A stretch of DNA of 62,895 bases, taken from JBLNBQ01 sp050260095. Its GTDB lineage: Bacteria; Bacillota; UBA5301; DYFA01. Of this stretch, positions 41,381 to 49,747 are shown piece after piece. Location of the stretch: contig JBLNBQ010000180.1 of NCBI GenBank assembly GCA_050260095.1, positions 1 to 62,895 on the forward strand, read 5' to 3'. The notes below the pieces were generated by a model. That model worked only from the letters and a program-made list of their open reading frames with translations. It did not search any database and was not told the DNA's origin. Numbering within the stretch: position 1 is the first letter of the stretch; each line of letters opens with the position of its first letter. The position numbers were made by a program, and so were the translations under genes.

Positions 41381-42022
41381 CTACAGCAGCCGCATGGCCG
41401 CCACCCGGGCGTTCCGGATATGGGTGGCCATGGCGGCGGCGGCAGCTTCGCTATTCCCCTGGCTAAGGGCCTCGACGATCGCCAAATGCTCGGTTTGCGT
41501 CTCCGCCAGCCGCCCGGGCTGGCGGGTGGAGAGAATCCTGATGCGCTGGTTCTGGTCTTGAAGGTTCTTGAACAACGTCTCACAGCGGCGGTTGCCCGCC
41601 TGCAGGACCAGGAAACGGTGGAACTCCTCGTCGGCCTCGATGTAGCCGCCTGGCTGGTATAGGTCGCCCTTCGCCAGCCTTTGGAAGGCGGCCTGGAACT
41701 CCTCGAGCCGGGATACCGGGACGGAACCGGCGATCTTGCGGACCACCCAGGTCTCGAGCGCCTCACGGAGTTCGAAGATCTCGGCGATGTCCTGGATTGA
41801 CAGTTCCGCCACGAAGGCGCCCCGGCGCGGGCTGATCTTGACCAGGGAATCCTGGGCCAGCTGCACGAGGGCTTCCCGCACGGGGGTCCGGCTCATGCCG
41901 AGCTCCTCGGCCAGGGCTTGCTCGCTCAGCACGAATCCCGGCATCAACTGGCAAGAGATGATCCGCTCCTTGAGCTGTTCATAAGCGAGCTGCTTGAGGG
42001 CCGTCCGCGGCCTTGACTCCAC
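41381..42022 (-). CDS. GntR-family regulator (FCD subfamily), copy 1
   Basis: The 213-residue regulator has an N-terminal winged helix (LKERIISCQLMPGFVLSEQALAEELGMSRTPVREALVQLAQDSLV) and a C-terminal helical FCD effector domain (about 80-210). Conserved Asp and His residues (EADEEFHRFLVLQAGN, then EHLAIVEAL) there would bind a metal and a carboxylated effector. It is closely related to copy 2 at 53318 (shared NLQDQNQRIRILS and HIRNAR). It starts at a GTG with weak site. A GTATAC-type palindrome lies about 50 bases upstream, so it probably regulates itself and the transporter and catabolic genes. Confidence 0.88.
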   Translation of the reverse strand: MESRPRTALKQLAYEQLKERIISCQLMPGFVLSEQALAEELGMSRTPVREALVQLAQDSLVKISPRRGAFVAELSIQDIAEIFELREALETWVVRKIAGSVPVSRLEEFQAAFQRLAKGDLYQPGGYIEADEEFHRFLVLQAGNRRCETLFKNLQDQNQRIRILSTRQPGRLAETQTEHLAIVEALSQGNSEAAAAAMATHIRNARVAAMRLL

Positions 42023-42073
42023 TCGTCCGTTCCCCCTGCTCTGTCCAGATTACCGGAAATGTCGCACGTCGTT

Positions 42074-42090
42074 GTATACTGCCTGTATAC
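42074..42090. promoter_or_regulatory. Probable GntR operator upstream of GntR copy 1
   Basis: GTATACTGCCTGTATAC is a 17-base palindrome with GTATAC half-sites, 52 bases from the GntR1 start. FCD-type regulators commonly bind palindromes with GTATAC-like half-sites. A close match occurs upstream of the dehydrogenase gene at 50767. Confidence 0.6.
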
Positions 42091-42147
42091 CGCATTGGCA
42101 CGCCGAAACCCTGCCGAAGACCGCCCGAAGAAGGTTGCCAAAATCAT

Positions 42148-42188
42148 AAAAAAATTTGGAGGGCCGCCGGGGAAACCCCCGGCGGCCC
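42148..42188 (-). terminator. Intrinsic terminator after the first ABC binding-protein gene
   Basis: On the minus strand a 12-bp GC stem (42177-42188 with 42161-42172) is followed after a few bases by AAATTTTTTT. It lies 25 bases after the binding-protein stop and would leave that gene as its own highly expressed unit, apart from GntR1 and the permease genes. Confidence 0.8.
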
Positions 42189-42212
42189 TTGGCTTTTCGG
42201 TTCTGCTAAAGC

Positions 42213-43331
42213 TCAGCCTTCGATCTTGAAGGCGACCTTCGGCTGGCCGTTCTGGATCTTCACGATGAAGATCTCGCCGACCGCCTCGCCCTTCTCGTTG
42301 AAGGTGTAGTCGAGGCCCGAGACGCCCGGGAACTTCTTGATCTTGTGCAGGTTGGCCTGCACCGAAGCCGGCTTGTCGCTCTTGCCCATCTCCATCGCCT
42401 TGGCGATCATCATGATCGAGTCGTAGTATAGGACGGAGAAGAGTTCCGGAGCGTGGCCGTACTTGGCGGTGTAGCGCTTGACGAACTTCTGGACCTCAGG
42501 ATCCGGGTTGCTGGCCACGTACGGGGTGGCGGAGAACTTGCCTTCCGCGGCGCCCTGCGCCATGTCGATCGTGGAGTTCTGGGAGAGCGCCATCGACCCG
42601 TAGTAGGCGATGTCCGGGATCAGCTGGTTGACCTGGCGGGTGATGAGGCCCTGCTCCTCGTTGTGGGTGAAGACGATCATCGCTTCGGCGCCCGACTTCT
42701 TGATGTTGAGCAGCTGGGCGGTGAAGTCCTTGTCACCGGTGTTGTGGCCTTCGACCGCCACCGGGGTCAGGCCCTTCTTCTTCAGGGCGGCGATGATGTT
42801 GTCGCGGCCACCGACGCCGAACTGGTCGGTATTGTGGAAGATGGCGATCTTCTTGGCGCCCGACTTGACGGCGGCGTTCACGAGAGCGTTGGCCGCCAGG
42901 GCGTCGTACTCACGCACCCGGAAGATCCAGGGGTTGGCGTCCTGGGTGATCGCCATGGCGGAACCGGTCGCCAGCACGGGGATGCCCATCTGGATCGCGA
43001 TCGGCTTGAACGCCAGGACGGCGGTGGACTGGTGGTCGCCGACCACAGCGGAGACCTTGTCATCGTCGACGAGCTTGCGGAAGGCGTTCACTGCGGTGGT
43101 CGGGACGCCTTGAGAGTCTTCGATGTAGACCTTGACCTTGCGGCCGAGCACGCCGCCCTTGGCGTTGAGGTCTTCTTCCGCCATGAGGGCGCCTTCCCGG
43201 GCCTGGTTGCCCTGCATGGAGGCGCCGCCGGTCAGAGCGGCGAGGGCGCCGATGCGCACGGGGTCAGCGGCGTAGGCGGGGATGGCGAACAGGATTGCGA
43301 CGGCCAGGGAGAGGAGAATCAGCTTGCGCAT
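42213..43331 (-). CDS. Periplasmic branched-chain-type substrate-binding protein, copy 1
   Basis: The 372-residue exported protein begins with a signal peptide (LILLSLAVAILFAIPAYA) and matches the Leu/Ile/Val-binding family: PVRIGALAALTGG, REGALMAEEDLNAKGGVLG, VVGDHQSTAVLA, and FHNTDQFGVGGRDNII in the hinge region. Proteins of this family also bind amides, aromatic acids and other polar solutes, so the ligand is open. It is nearly the same as copy 2 at 52098. The ATG at 43331 has AGGATGG upstream. It would deliver substrate to LivHMGF encoded downstream. Confidence 0.9.
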   Translation of the reverse strand: MRKLILLSLAVAILFAIPAYAADPVRIGALAALTGGASMQGNQAREGALMAEEDLNAKGGVLGRKVKVYIEDSQGVPTTAVNAFRKLVDDDKVSAVVGDHQSTAVLAFKPIAIQMGIPVLATGSAMAITQDANPWIFRVREYDALAANALVNAAVKSGAKKIAIFHNTDQFGVGGRDNIIAALKKKGLTPVAVEGHNTGDKDFTAQLLNIKKSGAEAMIVFTHNEEQGLITRQVNQLIPDIAYYGSMALSQNSTIDMAQGAAEGKFSATPYVASNPDPEVQKFVKRYTAKYGHAPELFSVLYYDSIMMIAKAMEMGKSDKPASVQANLHKIKKFPGVSGLDYTFNEKGEAVGEIFIVKIQNGQPKVAFKIEG

Positions 43332-43590
43332 TTTCCAACCATCCTTTCCGATTTGGCTTGTCCAAAGCCTGCCGAGAGTGCCTTGAAAATTCGAACAACC
43401 GTTGGTGCGAAAATTCCTCCTTTCCTGCCAGGACAGGAAGGGCTTGTACTCTGGCACTACGCTGTGCCGCTCAGGGTATTTTCCGCCCGTCCGGACAAAT
43501 CCTGCCGGCTTTGCGGACCACATTTTCCCCGCACCCTGGCAGGAGCGACGGAAAACGGGTCAGAACCGTCTGTCAGGGGAGGGCGGAAAG
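43332..43590. promoter_or_regulatory. Divergent intergenic region between ABC binding protein and lipoate-ligase-like gene
   Basis: These 259 bases separate two divergent genes and should hold both promoters. I see no GTATAC operator, no clear -35/-10 pair and no stable hairpin here. Confidence 0.4.
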
Positions 43591-44259
43591 GTGAGCGGAC
43601 AGTTTCCTCCTTATCCTGGTGACCTGGAATGTCTTGACCGTTATCGGAGCGACCGCCGCCCGTTCTTCATGGTCCGGGCCGATCCTCCACCAGCGATCGT
43701 GCTCGGGTGTGGCACTCCCGCCGCGCCCGACGTCGATTTGGACAACTGCCGGGCCGACGCGGTCCCCGTCTACCGGCGCCGGGGCGGGGGCGGAGCGGTG
43801 GTGCTGGGCCCGGGCGTGGTCGTCGTCAGCGGGTGCTTCCCCAAGGTCGAAGGCCGGTGGCCCGACGAGTGGTCCGCCCGGCTGGTGGCGGTGGTCGGGA
43901 CGGCGCTTGCAGCTGCGGCGCGCCCGGAGCCGGCGTCCGCTGGCTCCGGCCCCCGGCCGGAACTCGTCTCCCGGGGCCTGGGCGATCTCTGCCTGGCTCC
44001 GGCAGGCGATGAACCGGAGCGGAAGATCCTCGGCTCCAGCCTGTATCTCCCGAAAGACGCCGTGCTCTACCAGGCCAGCCTGCTCTACCGCGCCGATCTC
44101 TCGCTGATCACCCGCTACCTGGGGCCGCCCTCCCGGGAACCGGCCTACCGCCGGGGCCGGGCCCACGCCGACTTCGTGGCGAACCTGCCCTGGGCGCTCG
44201 ACCTGGCCTGCCTGGAAGCCCGCTTGAACGCGGCCATCCCTTCCCTGCTGGGCTCATAG
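43591..44259 (+). CDS. Lipoate-protein ligase-like (LplA/LipM superfamily) protein
   Basis: The 222-residue protein has the cofactor-transferase pattern of the lipoate/octanoate transferase superfamily: VYRRRGGGGAVVLGPGVVVVSG corresponds to the R-R-x-x-G-G-G-A-V-x-H region (with Leu where His is usual), and ERKILGSSLYLPKDAVLYQASLLY contains the expected catalytic Lys. It would attach lipoate or octanoate to E2 lipoyl domains. It is small and lacks the accessory domain. The GTG at 43591 follows GGGAGGG. It faces the lipoamide dehydrogenase gene and overlaps it by 6 bases at the 3' ends, so the context supports a role in lipoylating the nearby E2. Confidence 0.75.
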   Translation: MSGQFPPYPGDLECLDRYRSDRRPFFMVRADPPPAIVLGCGTPAAPDVDLDNCRADAVPVYRRRGGGGAVVLGPGVVVVSGCFPKVEGRWPDEWSARLVAVVGTALAAAARPEPASAGSGPRPELVSRGLGDLCLAPAGDEPERKILGSSLYLPKDAVLYQASLLYRADLSLITRYLGPPSREPAYRRGRAHADFVANLPWALDLACLEARLNAAIPSLLGS

Positions 44260-45663
44260 GCGCTCGTGCCCCGTGTGCAGGGGACGTCCGGCCGCGGCGA
44301 GCGCCGCCTCCCGCAGGGCCTCCGTCAGGGTCGGGTGAGCATGCACCCCTTCGATCAACTCCGCCAAGGTGCATTCCTGCGCGATGGCCAGCGCCGCCTC
44401 GCCCACCAGTTCGGTGGCGCCCGGACCCACGATGGCCACGCCGACCACCTGATCGTAATGGGCCTCCGCGATCACTTTGACCAGGCCGGCGGTTTCGCCC
44501 ATGGCCAGCGCCTTGCCGTTGGCGGCGAAGGGGAACCGTCCCACTTTGAGGGTTCCGTGCACCTTCTGCGCCTCCGGCTCGCTTAAGCCCACCGAGGCCA
44601 CCTCGGGGCTGGTGTAGACGCACCGGGGCACCGCCCGCAGGCGGAGGGGTTCGCCCCGCCCCAGGGCGTTCTCGGCCGCCGCCGCACCCTCGTGGAAGGC
44701 CACGTGGGCGAGCTGCCAGCCGCCAGTCACGTCGCCCGCCGCGAAGACGCCCTTCACGGTGGTCTCCCCGCGCTCGTCGACCACGATCCCACTGCGCTCG
44801 ACTTTGACCCCCAGGGCCTCCAGGCCAAGCCCAGCGACCCGCGGCCGGCGGCCGACCGAGACCAGCGCGACCTCCGCCTCGAGCAGGCGTTCGGCACCGT
44901 CCCGTCCTTTGACCGTGGCGGTCAGCCGCCCCTCCCCCGACTCGGCGAGGCTCTGCAGCCGGGCCGCGGTCAGCACGGTCACCCCCGACCGGGCGAGTTC
45001 CCGGGCGAGCACCCCGGCGATCTCCGGGTCCTCGCGCGGCAGGAGTTGCTCCTCGGCCTCGATGATAGTCACCTGGCTGCCGAAAGCCTGGTAGATGCTG
45101 GCGAATTCGCAGCCGATGACCCCCCCGCCGATGATGAGGAGCCGCGGCGGGACCTCCGGCAGGCTCAGGGCCTCGGTGCTGCCGACGATGTTCCGCCCGT
45201 TGAGGCGGGCGATGGGCAGGTCGACGGTCTCCGAGCCGGTCGCGATGAGGACGGCGCGGGCCGCAACTTCCCGCGGCTCGGGTCCCTCCAGCGCCACCCG
45301 GTCTTTGGCCACCAGCCGGGCCTTGCCTTTGACGACCTCGACCCCCGCCTGCCGCAATAGCCCGGCGACGCCGCCGGTGAGCCGGCGCACGACCTGGTCC
45401 TTCCGGGCCAGGACGGCCGCCAGGTTGAGGCTGGCCCCCTGGACCTCGATCCCGTAGGTCTTGGCCTTCTTGATCTCCGTGTAAAGGTGGGCGCTGTGCA
45501 GGAGCGTCTTGGTGGGGATGCAGCCGACGTTGAGGCAGGTGCCGCCGAGCGCGGCCTCCTCGATCAGCTGGACCCGCGCCCCCAGCTGCGCCCCCCGGAG
45601 GGCGGCGACGTACCCGGCCGGCCCCCCGCCGACCACGATGAGGTCCACGGCTTGTTCGGTCAC
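44254..45663 (-). CDS. lpdA: Dihydrolipoamide dehydrogenase (E3)
   Basis: E3 re-oxidises the lipoyl arms of E2 with FAD and NAD+. The 469-residue protein has the FAD motif VVGGGPAGYVAA, the redox disulfide GGTCLNVGCIPTK, the NAD motif IIGGGVIGCEFASIY, the second FAD motif GVFAAGDVTGG, and the C-terminal HAHPTLTEAL with the active-site His. The GTG start overlaps the E2 stop by 4 bases (GTGA). It is the last gene of the complex operon. Confidence 0.93.
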   Translation of the reverse strand: MTEQAVDLIVVGGGPAGYVAALRGAQLGARVQLIEEAALGGTCLNVGCIPTKTLLHSAHLYTEIKKAKTYGIEVQGASLNLAAVLARKDQVVRRLTGGVAGLLRQAGVEVVKGKARLVAKDRVALEGPEPREVAARAVLIATGSETVDLPIARLNGRNIVGSTEALSLPEVPPRLLIIGGGVIGCEFASIYQAFGSQVTIIEAEEQLLPREDPEIAGVLARELARSGVTVLTAARLQSLAESGEGRLTATVKGRDGAERLLEAEVALVSVGRRPRVAGLGLEALGVKVERSGIVVDERGETTVKGVFAAGDVTGGWQLAHVAFHEGAAAAENALGRGEPLRLRAVPRCVYTSPEVASVGLSEPEAQKVHGTLKVGRFPFAANGKALAMGETAGLVKVIAEAHYDQVVGVAIVGPGATELVGEAALAIAQECTLAELIEGVHAHPTLTEALREAALAAAGRPLHTGHERL

Positions 45664-46973
45664 GGCCGGCAGACCTCCCGCAGCTCGGCGCCTTCGATGA
45701 TCTCCTTGAGCCGCGCCAGGAACTGGGCGGCCATCACGCCGTCGACCGCCCGGTGATCGCAGGTGATAGTGAACGAGGTCACCTGCCGGACGGCGATCCC
45801 CCGGCCCTCGGGGCGCAACTCCTCTCGCAGGCCGCCGACGGCCAGGATGCCGGCCTGCGGCGGGTTGAGGATGGCCGAGAAGGAGGTGACGCCGAACATG
45901 CCCAGGTTGGAGAGGGTGAACGTCCCGCCCGTCAGATCGTCGAGCGAGAGGCTCCCCCGCCGGGCGCTGGCGGCCAGGCGCTTCAAGTCGGCGGCCACCT
46001 CCGCGAGGCTCCGGAGATTCGCGTCGCGGATGACCGGCACCACCAGACCCTGCTCGGCGCCGACGGCCACGCCCAGGTGAACCTGGGGCTGGACGGAGAT
46101 CGCCTCGCTGCTGACGAACGAGTTGAGGATCGGGAACGCCTCCAGCGCCCGGGCCACCGCCTTGATGAGCAGGTCGGTGTAGGAGAGACGGATGCGATAG
46201 GCGCTTTCGAAGGCTGGCTGGAGTTCGTCGCGCAACTGCACCAGCTGGTCCATGAGGATGTCCGTGCTGACGTGGAACTGTGGCGCCTCCCGCACGGAAC
46301 GGGTGAGCCGCTCGGCGATAATCCCGCGCACGCCCGTGAGCGGGATGGTCCTGACTTCGCCGGCCGCGTCTTCCGCGGGACGCGGGGCCGCCGGGGCCGA
46401 GGCAGGCGCCGGAACAGCCGTTGGGGCAGGCGCCGAAGCCGGAGCGACCGGCGGGGCCGGCGAAACCGCAGCCGCCTTCGCCGCCGAGTGGGCGGCGTAC
46501 CGCCGGACATCTTCCATCACGATCCGCCCGCCCGGGCCGGTGCCGGAGAGACCGGCGAGCGCCGTCTCGGGCACGCCAAGCTCGCGGGCGACCCGGCGCG
46601 CCGCCGGAGAGATGCGCAGACGCCCGCCCTCCGCCGGGCTTGGGCTGGCCGGCGCGACCGGAGCGCCGGTTTCAGTGGCCGGGCCGGGCGCCGCCGCGGC
46701 GGGAGCGGCCGGTGCCGCCACCGGTCCGGGAACTTCCCCGTCGCCGAGCACCTGCCCGATCACGTCCAGGATGGGGAGGACAGCGCCTTCGGCCGCCACG
46801 ATCTGCAGGCGCCCGGCCGCCGGCGCTTCGACTTCCATGTTAGCCTTGTCGGTGAGGATCTCCACGATCGGCTCGCCCTTCGTGACGGAGGCTCCGTCGG
46901 TCTTGAGCCAGCGGACGATCGTCCCTTCCGTCATCGTCAGGCCCAACTTCGGCATGATGACTGGCGTTGCCAC
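45660..46973 (-). CDS. 2-oxoacid dehydrogenase E2 (dihydrolipoamide acyltransferase)
   Basis: The 437-residue core enzyme has one lipoyl domain (about 1-78, with the lipoylated Lys in ILTDKANMEVEAP) and a peripheral subunit-binding domain (about 120-160, ISPAARRVARELGV). An Ala/Pro-rich linker leads to the catalytic domain (about 215-437), which ends with the active-site DHRAVDGVMAAQFL. It passes the acyl group made by E1 to CoA. The layout suits an acetoin or pyruvate dehydrogenase E2. The GTG at 46973 lies 8 bases after GGGGG and 10 bases after the E1 beta stop. Confidence 0.92.
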   Translation of the reverse strand: MATPVIMPKLGLTMTEGTIVRWLKTDGASVTKGEPIVEILTDKANMEVEAPAAGRLQIVAAEGAVLPILDVIGQVLGDGEVPGPVAAPAAPAAAAPGPATETGAPVAPASPSPAEGGRLRISPAARRVARELGVPETALAGLSGTGPGGRIVMEDVRRYAAHSAAKAAAVSPAPPVAPASAPAPTAVPAPASAPAAPRPAEDAAGEVRTIPLTGVRGIIAERLTRSVREAPQFHVSTDILMDQLVQLRDELQPAFESAYRIRLSYTDLLIKAVARALEAFPILNSFVSSEAISVQPQVHLGVAVGAEQGLVVPVIRDANLRSLAEVAADLKRLAASARRGSLSLDDLTGGTFTLSNLGMFGVTSFSAILNPPQAGILAVGGLREELRPEGRGIAVRQVTSFTITCDHRAVDGVMAAQFLARLKEIIEGAELREVCRP

Positions 46974-46983
46974 GCGGATCCCC

Positions 46984-47964
46984 CTATTCCCGGCCGAGCG
47001 TCCGCCGCACGGCGCTGATGATCTCCGCCTCGCCCGGCACCACGAACTGCTCCATCGGCGGGCTGAACGGGATGGGCGTGTCTTTCGTGGCGACCCGCTC
47101 GATGGGCGCGTCCAGGTAGTCGAAGCATTCGTGCTGCAGGAGCGCCGCCAGTTCCGCCCCGATGCCGCAAGTCCGATGGCCCTCGTCGGCGATTACCAGC
47201 CGGTTCGTCTTCCGCACCGAGGCCGCCAGCGTCTCGAGGTCGAGTGGGTTCAAGGTGCGGGGATCGACCACCTCGACGTCGATGCCGTCCGCCTGGAGCT
47301 TCTCCGCTGCGGTGAGCGCCTTCTGGACCAGGAAGGAGGTGGCGATGACCGTGACGTCCTTCCCTTGGCGGCAGACGTTGGCCTGGCCGAAGGAGATCAG
47401 GTACTCCTCCTCCGGCACGGGTCCCTTGAAGTTGTACTGCATCTTGTGCTCGAAGAACATGACCGGGTCTTCGGACCGGATGGCCGTCTTGAGCAGGCCC
47501 TTGGCCTCGTAGGGCGAAGAGGGCAGCACCACCCGGAAGCCCGGCACGTGCCAGAACCAGGCGTGCAGGCTCTGCGAGTGCTGGGCCGCCGAGGACCGCC
47601 CGCCCCCGATGGTGGTGCGGACCACCATGGGCACGCTGACCTGCCCGCCCGACATGTAGCGCATCTTCGCCGTCTGGTTAACCAACTGGTCCATCGCGTT
47701 GGCCGTGAAGTCGGAGAACATCACCTCGACCACCGGGCGCATCCCGGTGATCGCCAGGCCCAGCCCGACGCCGACGATGCCGTTCTCCGAGATCGGCGTA
47801 TCCAGCACCCGGTCCTCGCCGAATTGCGCCCAGAGGCCCTCGGTCACCTTGAAGTTGCCGCCGTATGGTCCGACATCCTCGCCGAGCATGACCACGCGCG
47901 GGTCGCGGGCGAGTTCCTCTTTCAGCGCCTCATTGATCGCAGCCTTAAGCGTGAGCTCTCTCAT
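46984..47964 (-). CDS. 2-oxoacid/acetoin dehydrogenase E1 beta subunit
   Basis: The 326-residue protein is the pyrimidine-binding half of E1: VVMLGEDVGPYGGNFKVTEGL, RVLDTPISENGIVGVGLGLAITGMRP (with the catalytic Glu), and VVRTTIGGGRSSAAQHSQSLHAWF. With the alpha subunit it decarboxylates or cleaves the substrate with thiamine diphosphate. It is most like AcoB or PdhB. Its ATG overlaps the alpha stop by 4 bases. Confidence 0.92.
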   Translation of the reverse strand: MRELTLKAAINEALKEELARDPRVVMLGEDVGPYGGNFKVTEGLWAQFGEDRVLDTPISENGIVGVGLGLAITGMRPVVEVMFSDFTANAMDQLVNQTAKMRYMSGGQVSVPMVVRTTIGGGRSSAAQHSQSLHAWFWHVPGFRVVLPSSPYEAKGLLKTAIRSEDPVMFFEHKMQYNFKGPVPEEEYLISFGQANVCRQGKDVTVIATSFLVQKALTAAEKLQADGIDVEVVDPRTLNPLDLETLAASVRKTNRLVIADEGHRTCGIGAELAALLQHECFDYLDAPIERVATKDTPIPFSPPMEQFVVPGEAEIISAVRRTLGRE

Positions 47965-48947
47965 CGTGCGTTCCCCCCGCCCGCCGCCTCGGTGTAAATG
48001 TCGTCGAAGGCCTCTTCCGGCGCCGGCAACGGGCTGGCCTTCCCGTACTCGACCGCCGCGTCCAGCTCGGCTGCGACGGCCCGCTCCAGCTCGGCGAGCT
48101 CAGCGGCGTTTGCCGACCCGTCGGCCAGGAGCTGCGCCTTGAAACGCGGCAGGGGATCCTTGTCGCGCCAGGCGGCGATCTCTTCCTTCGTCCGGTAGGC
48201 GGTGCCGGGTTCGCCGCAGGAGTGCCCGCCGTAGCGGTAGGTCTTGCACTCGACCAGCGTGGGGCCTTCCCCGCGCCGGGCCCGCTCCACCGCGTCCTTC
48301 ACCCTCTGGTAGACCTCGAGGACGTCCATCCCGTCGCAGATGACGCCCGGCATCCCGTAGGCCGCCGCCCGGACGGCCACGTCCTTGATGGCCTGGTGCC
48401 GGGCCTGGGAGACCGAGATGCCGTACCCGTTGTTCTCGCAGACGAAGATCACCGGCAGCTTCCAGAGCCCGGCCATGTTGATCGCCTCGTGCCAGGTGCC
48501 CTGGTTGGTGGCGGCGTCGCCGAAGAAGCTGACGACCACCTGCCCGGTCCCCATCAACTTGGCTTTGAGCCCCGCGCCGGCCGCGATCGGGATGCCGCCG
48601 GCGACGATGCCGTTGGCCCCCAGGATGCCGAGGCTGATGTCGAAAATGTGCATGGAACCGCCCTTGCCTTTGCAGTAGCCGGTCCGGCGGCCCATCACCT
48701 CGGCCATCATCCGGGAGACGTCGCCGCCCTTGGCGATGCAATGGCCGTGTCCCCGGTGGGTGCTGGTGATGTAATCGGAATCCTGCAAAGCCGCGCAGGC
48801 GCCGACGGCCACCGCCTCTTCCCCGTCGTACAGGTGGGCCAGACCCGCCATGAACCCGCCGGCATAAACCTCTTTGATCTTCTCCTCGAAGCCCCGGATG
48901 AGGAGCATCTTGCGGTACATCTCGAGCTTCAGCGCGCGCTCGACCAT
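47961..48947 (-). CDS. 2-oxoacid/acetoin dehydrogenase E1 alpha subunit
   Basis: The 328-residue protein binds thiamine diphosphate through GDAATNQGTWHEAINMAGLWKLPVIFVCENN. The N-terminal part (YAGGFMAGLAHLYDGEEAVAVGACAAL, then THRGHGHCIAKGGD) is closest in wording to acetoin dehydrogenase alpha subunits (AcoA) but also fits pyruvate dehydrogenase of this class. The HxRxH-like loop and phosphate-binding residues are intact. It opens the E1-E2-E3 block, 42 bases after an SDR gene on the same strand, so the complex is probably co-expressed with two upstream dehydrogenases. Confidence 0.9.
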   Translation of the reverse strand: MVERALKLEMYRKMLLIRGFEEKIKEVYAGGFMAGLAHLYDGEEAVAVGACAALQDSDYITSTHRGHGHCIAKGGDVSRMMAEVMGRRTGYCKGKGGSMHIFDISLGILGANGIVAGGIPIAAGAGLKAKLMGTGQVVVSFFGDAATNQGTWHEAINMAGLWKLPVIFVCENNGYGISVSQARHQAIKDVAVRAAAYGMPGVICDGMDVLEVYQRVKDAVERARRGEGPTLVECKTYRYGGHSCGEPGTAYRTKEEIAAWRDKDPLPRFKAQLLADGSANAAELAELERAVAAELDAAVEYGKASPLPAPEEAFDDIYTEAAGGGNAR

Positions 48948-48989
48948 CGCTATCCCCGCTTTCCTTTTCCGAACCGGATCGGTCCCGCC

Positions 48990-49736
48990 TCAATCCATCA
49001 GGGCGCCGCCGTTGACGTCGAGCGTGGCGCCGGTGATGAAGCCGCTTTCCTCCGCCGCCAGGAAGAGCACGGCCTGTGCGATGTCGGCCGGCACCCCCAG
49101 GCGCCCGACCGGGATGCGGGCCGTGAGCATCGCCCGCTGCTCCGAAGACCAGTCGGCCGTCATCGCCGTGTCGATAGTCCCCGGCGCGACCGCGTTGACG
49201 GTCACCCCGCTTGCCGCCAGATGACGGGCGAAGACCTTGGTGACGCCCAGGACGCCCGCCTTGGAGGCCGTGTAGTGACAGCCGGCGACCAATGCCCCCA
49301 TCTTGCCGGCGATCGAGGAGATGTTGATGATGCGGCCGTAGCCCTGGGCGATCATCAGCGGGGCCGTCGCCTGGCACATGAAGAAAACCGACTTCAAGTT
49401 CACCGTGAGGACCTTGTCCCACTCCTCCGGAGTGATCTCGAGCGGCGGCGTGTTGGGGCAGATGCCCGCGTTGTTCACCAGGATGTCGAGGCGGCCGAAG
49501 TCGTGTCGCACCCGCTCGATCAAGGCCCGGATCTCCTCCACCTGACCCAAGTCGGCGGCGAGCCCGTCGGCCTGCCAGCCCCGCTCGCGCCAGACGGCCG
49601 CCGCCTGCTCCACCCCTTGGCGGTTCACGTCCACCAGGATGACCCGGCAGCCGGCTGCGGCCAACCGCCCGGTGATCTCGAAGCCGATGCCGCGCGCCGC
49701 CCCGGTCACCAGCGCGACCCTTCCTGCAAAGCCCAT
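48990..49736 (-). CDS. Short-chain dehydrogenase/reductase
   Basis: The 248-residue classical SDR has the NAD(P) motif TGAARGIG, NNAG at about 88-91, a catalytic Ser-Tyr-Lys triad (INISSIAG, then YTASK at about 155-159) and the PGTIDT segment. Asp near residue 36 (VDVN) favours NAD over NADP. Possible substrates include 2,3-butanediol/acetoin, sugar alcohols or 3-oxoacyl compounds. The ATG at 49736 follows AGGAGGG. It lies 11 bases after the zinc dehydrogenase gene, in the same operon as the acetoin/pyruvate-type complex. Confidence 0.88.
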   Translation of the reverse strand: MGFAGRVALVTGAARGIGFEITGRLAAAGCRVILVDVNRQGVEQAAAVWRERGWQADGLAADLGQVEEIRALIERVRHDFGRLDILVNNAGICPNTPPLEITPEEWDKVLTVNLKSVFFMCQATAPLMIAQGYGRIINISSIAGKMGALVAGCHYTASKAGVLGVTKVFARHLAASGVTVNAVAPGTIDTAMTADWSSEQRAMLTARIPVGRLGVPADIAQAVLFLAAEESGFITGATLDVNGGALMD

Positions 49737-49747
49737 GTTGGTCCCTC

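Noticed and set aside
38547..43331. True branched-chain amino acid uptake as the role of the Liv-type transporter
   Set aside because: The operon holds sugar and polyol-type enzymes and no amino acid catabolic genes, and this binding-protein family also takes other solutes, so the ligand is left open.
46252..47997. A 581-codon plus-strand open frame over E2 and E1 beta
   Set aside because: It is antisense to two genes with intact lipoyl, catalytic and thiamine-binding motifs, and has no ribosome binding site or recognisable domain.
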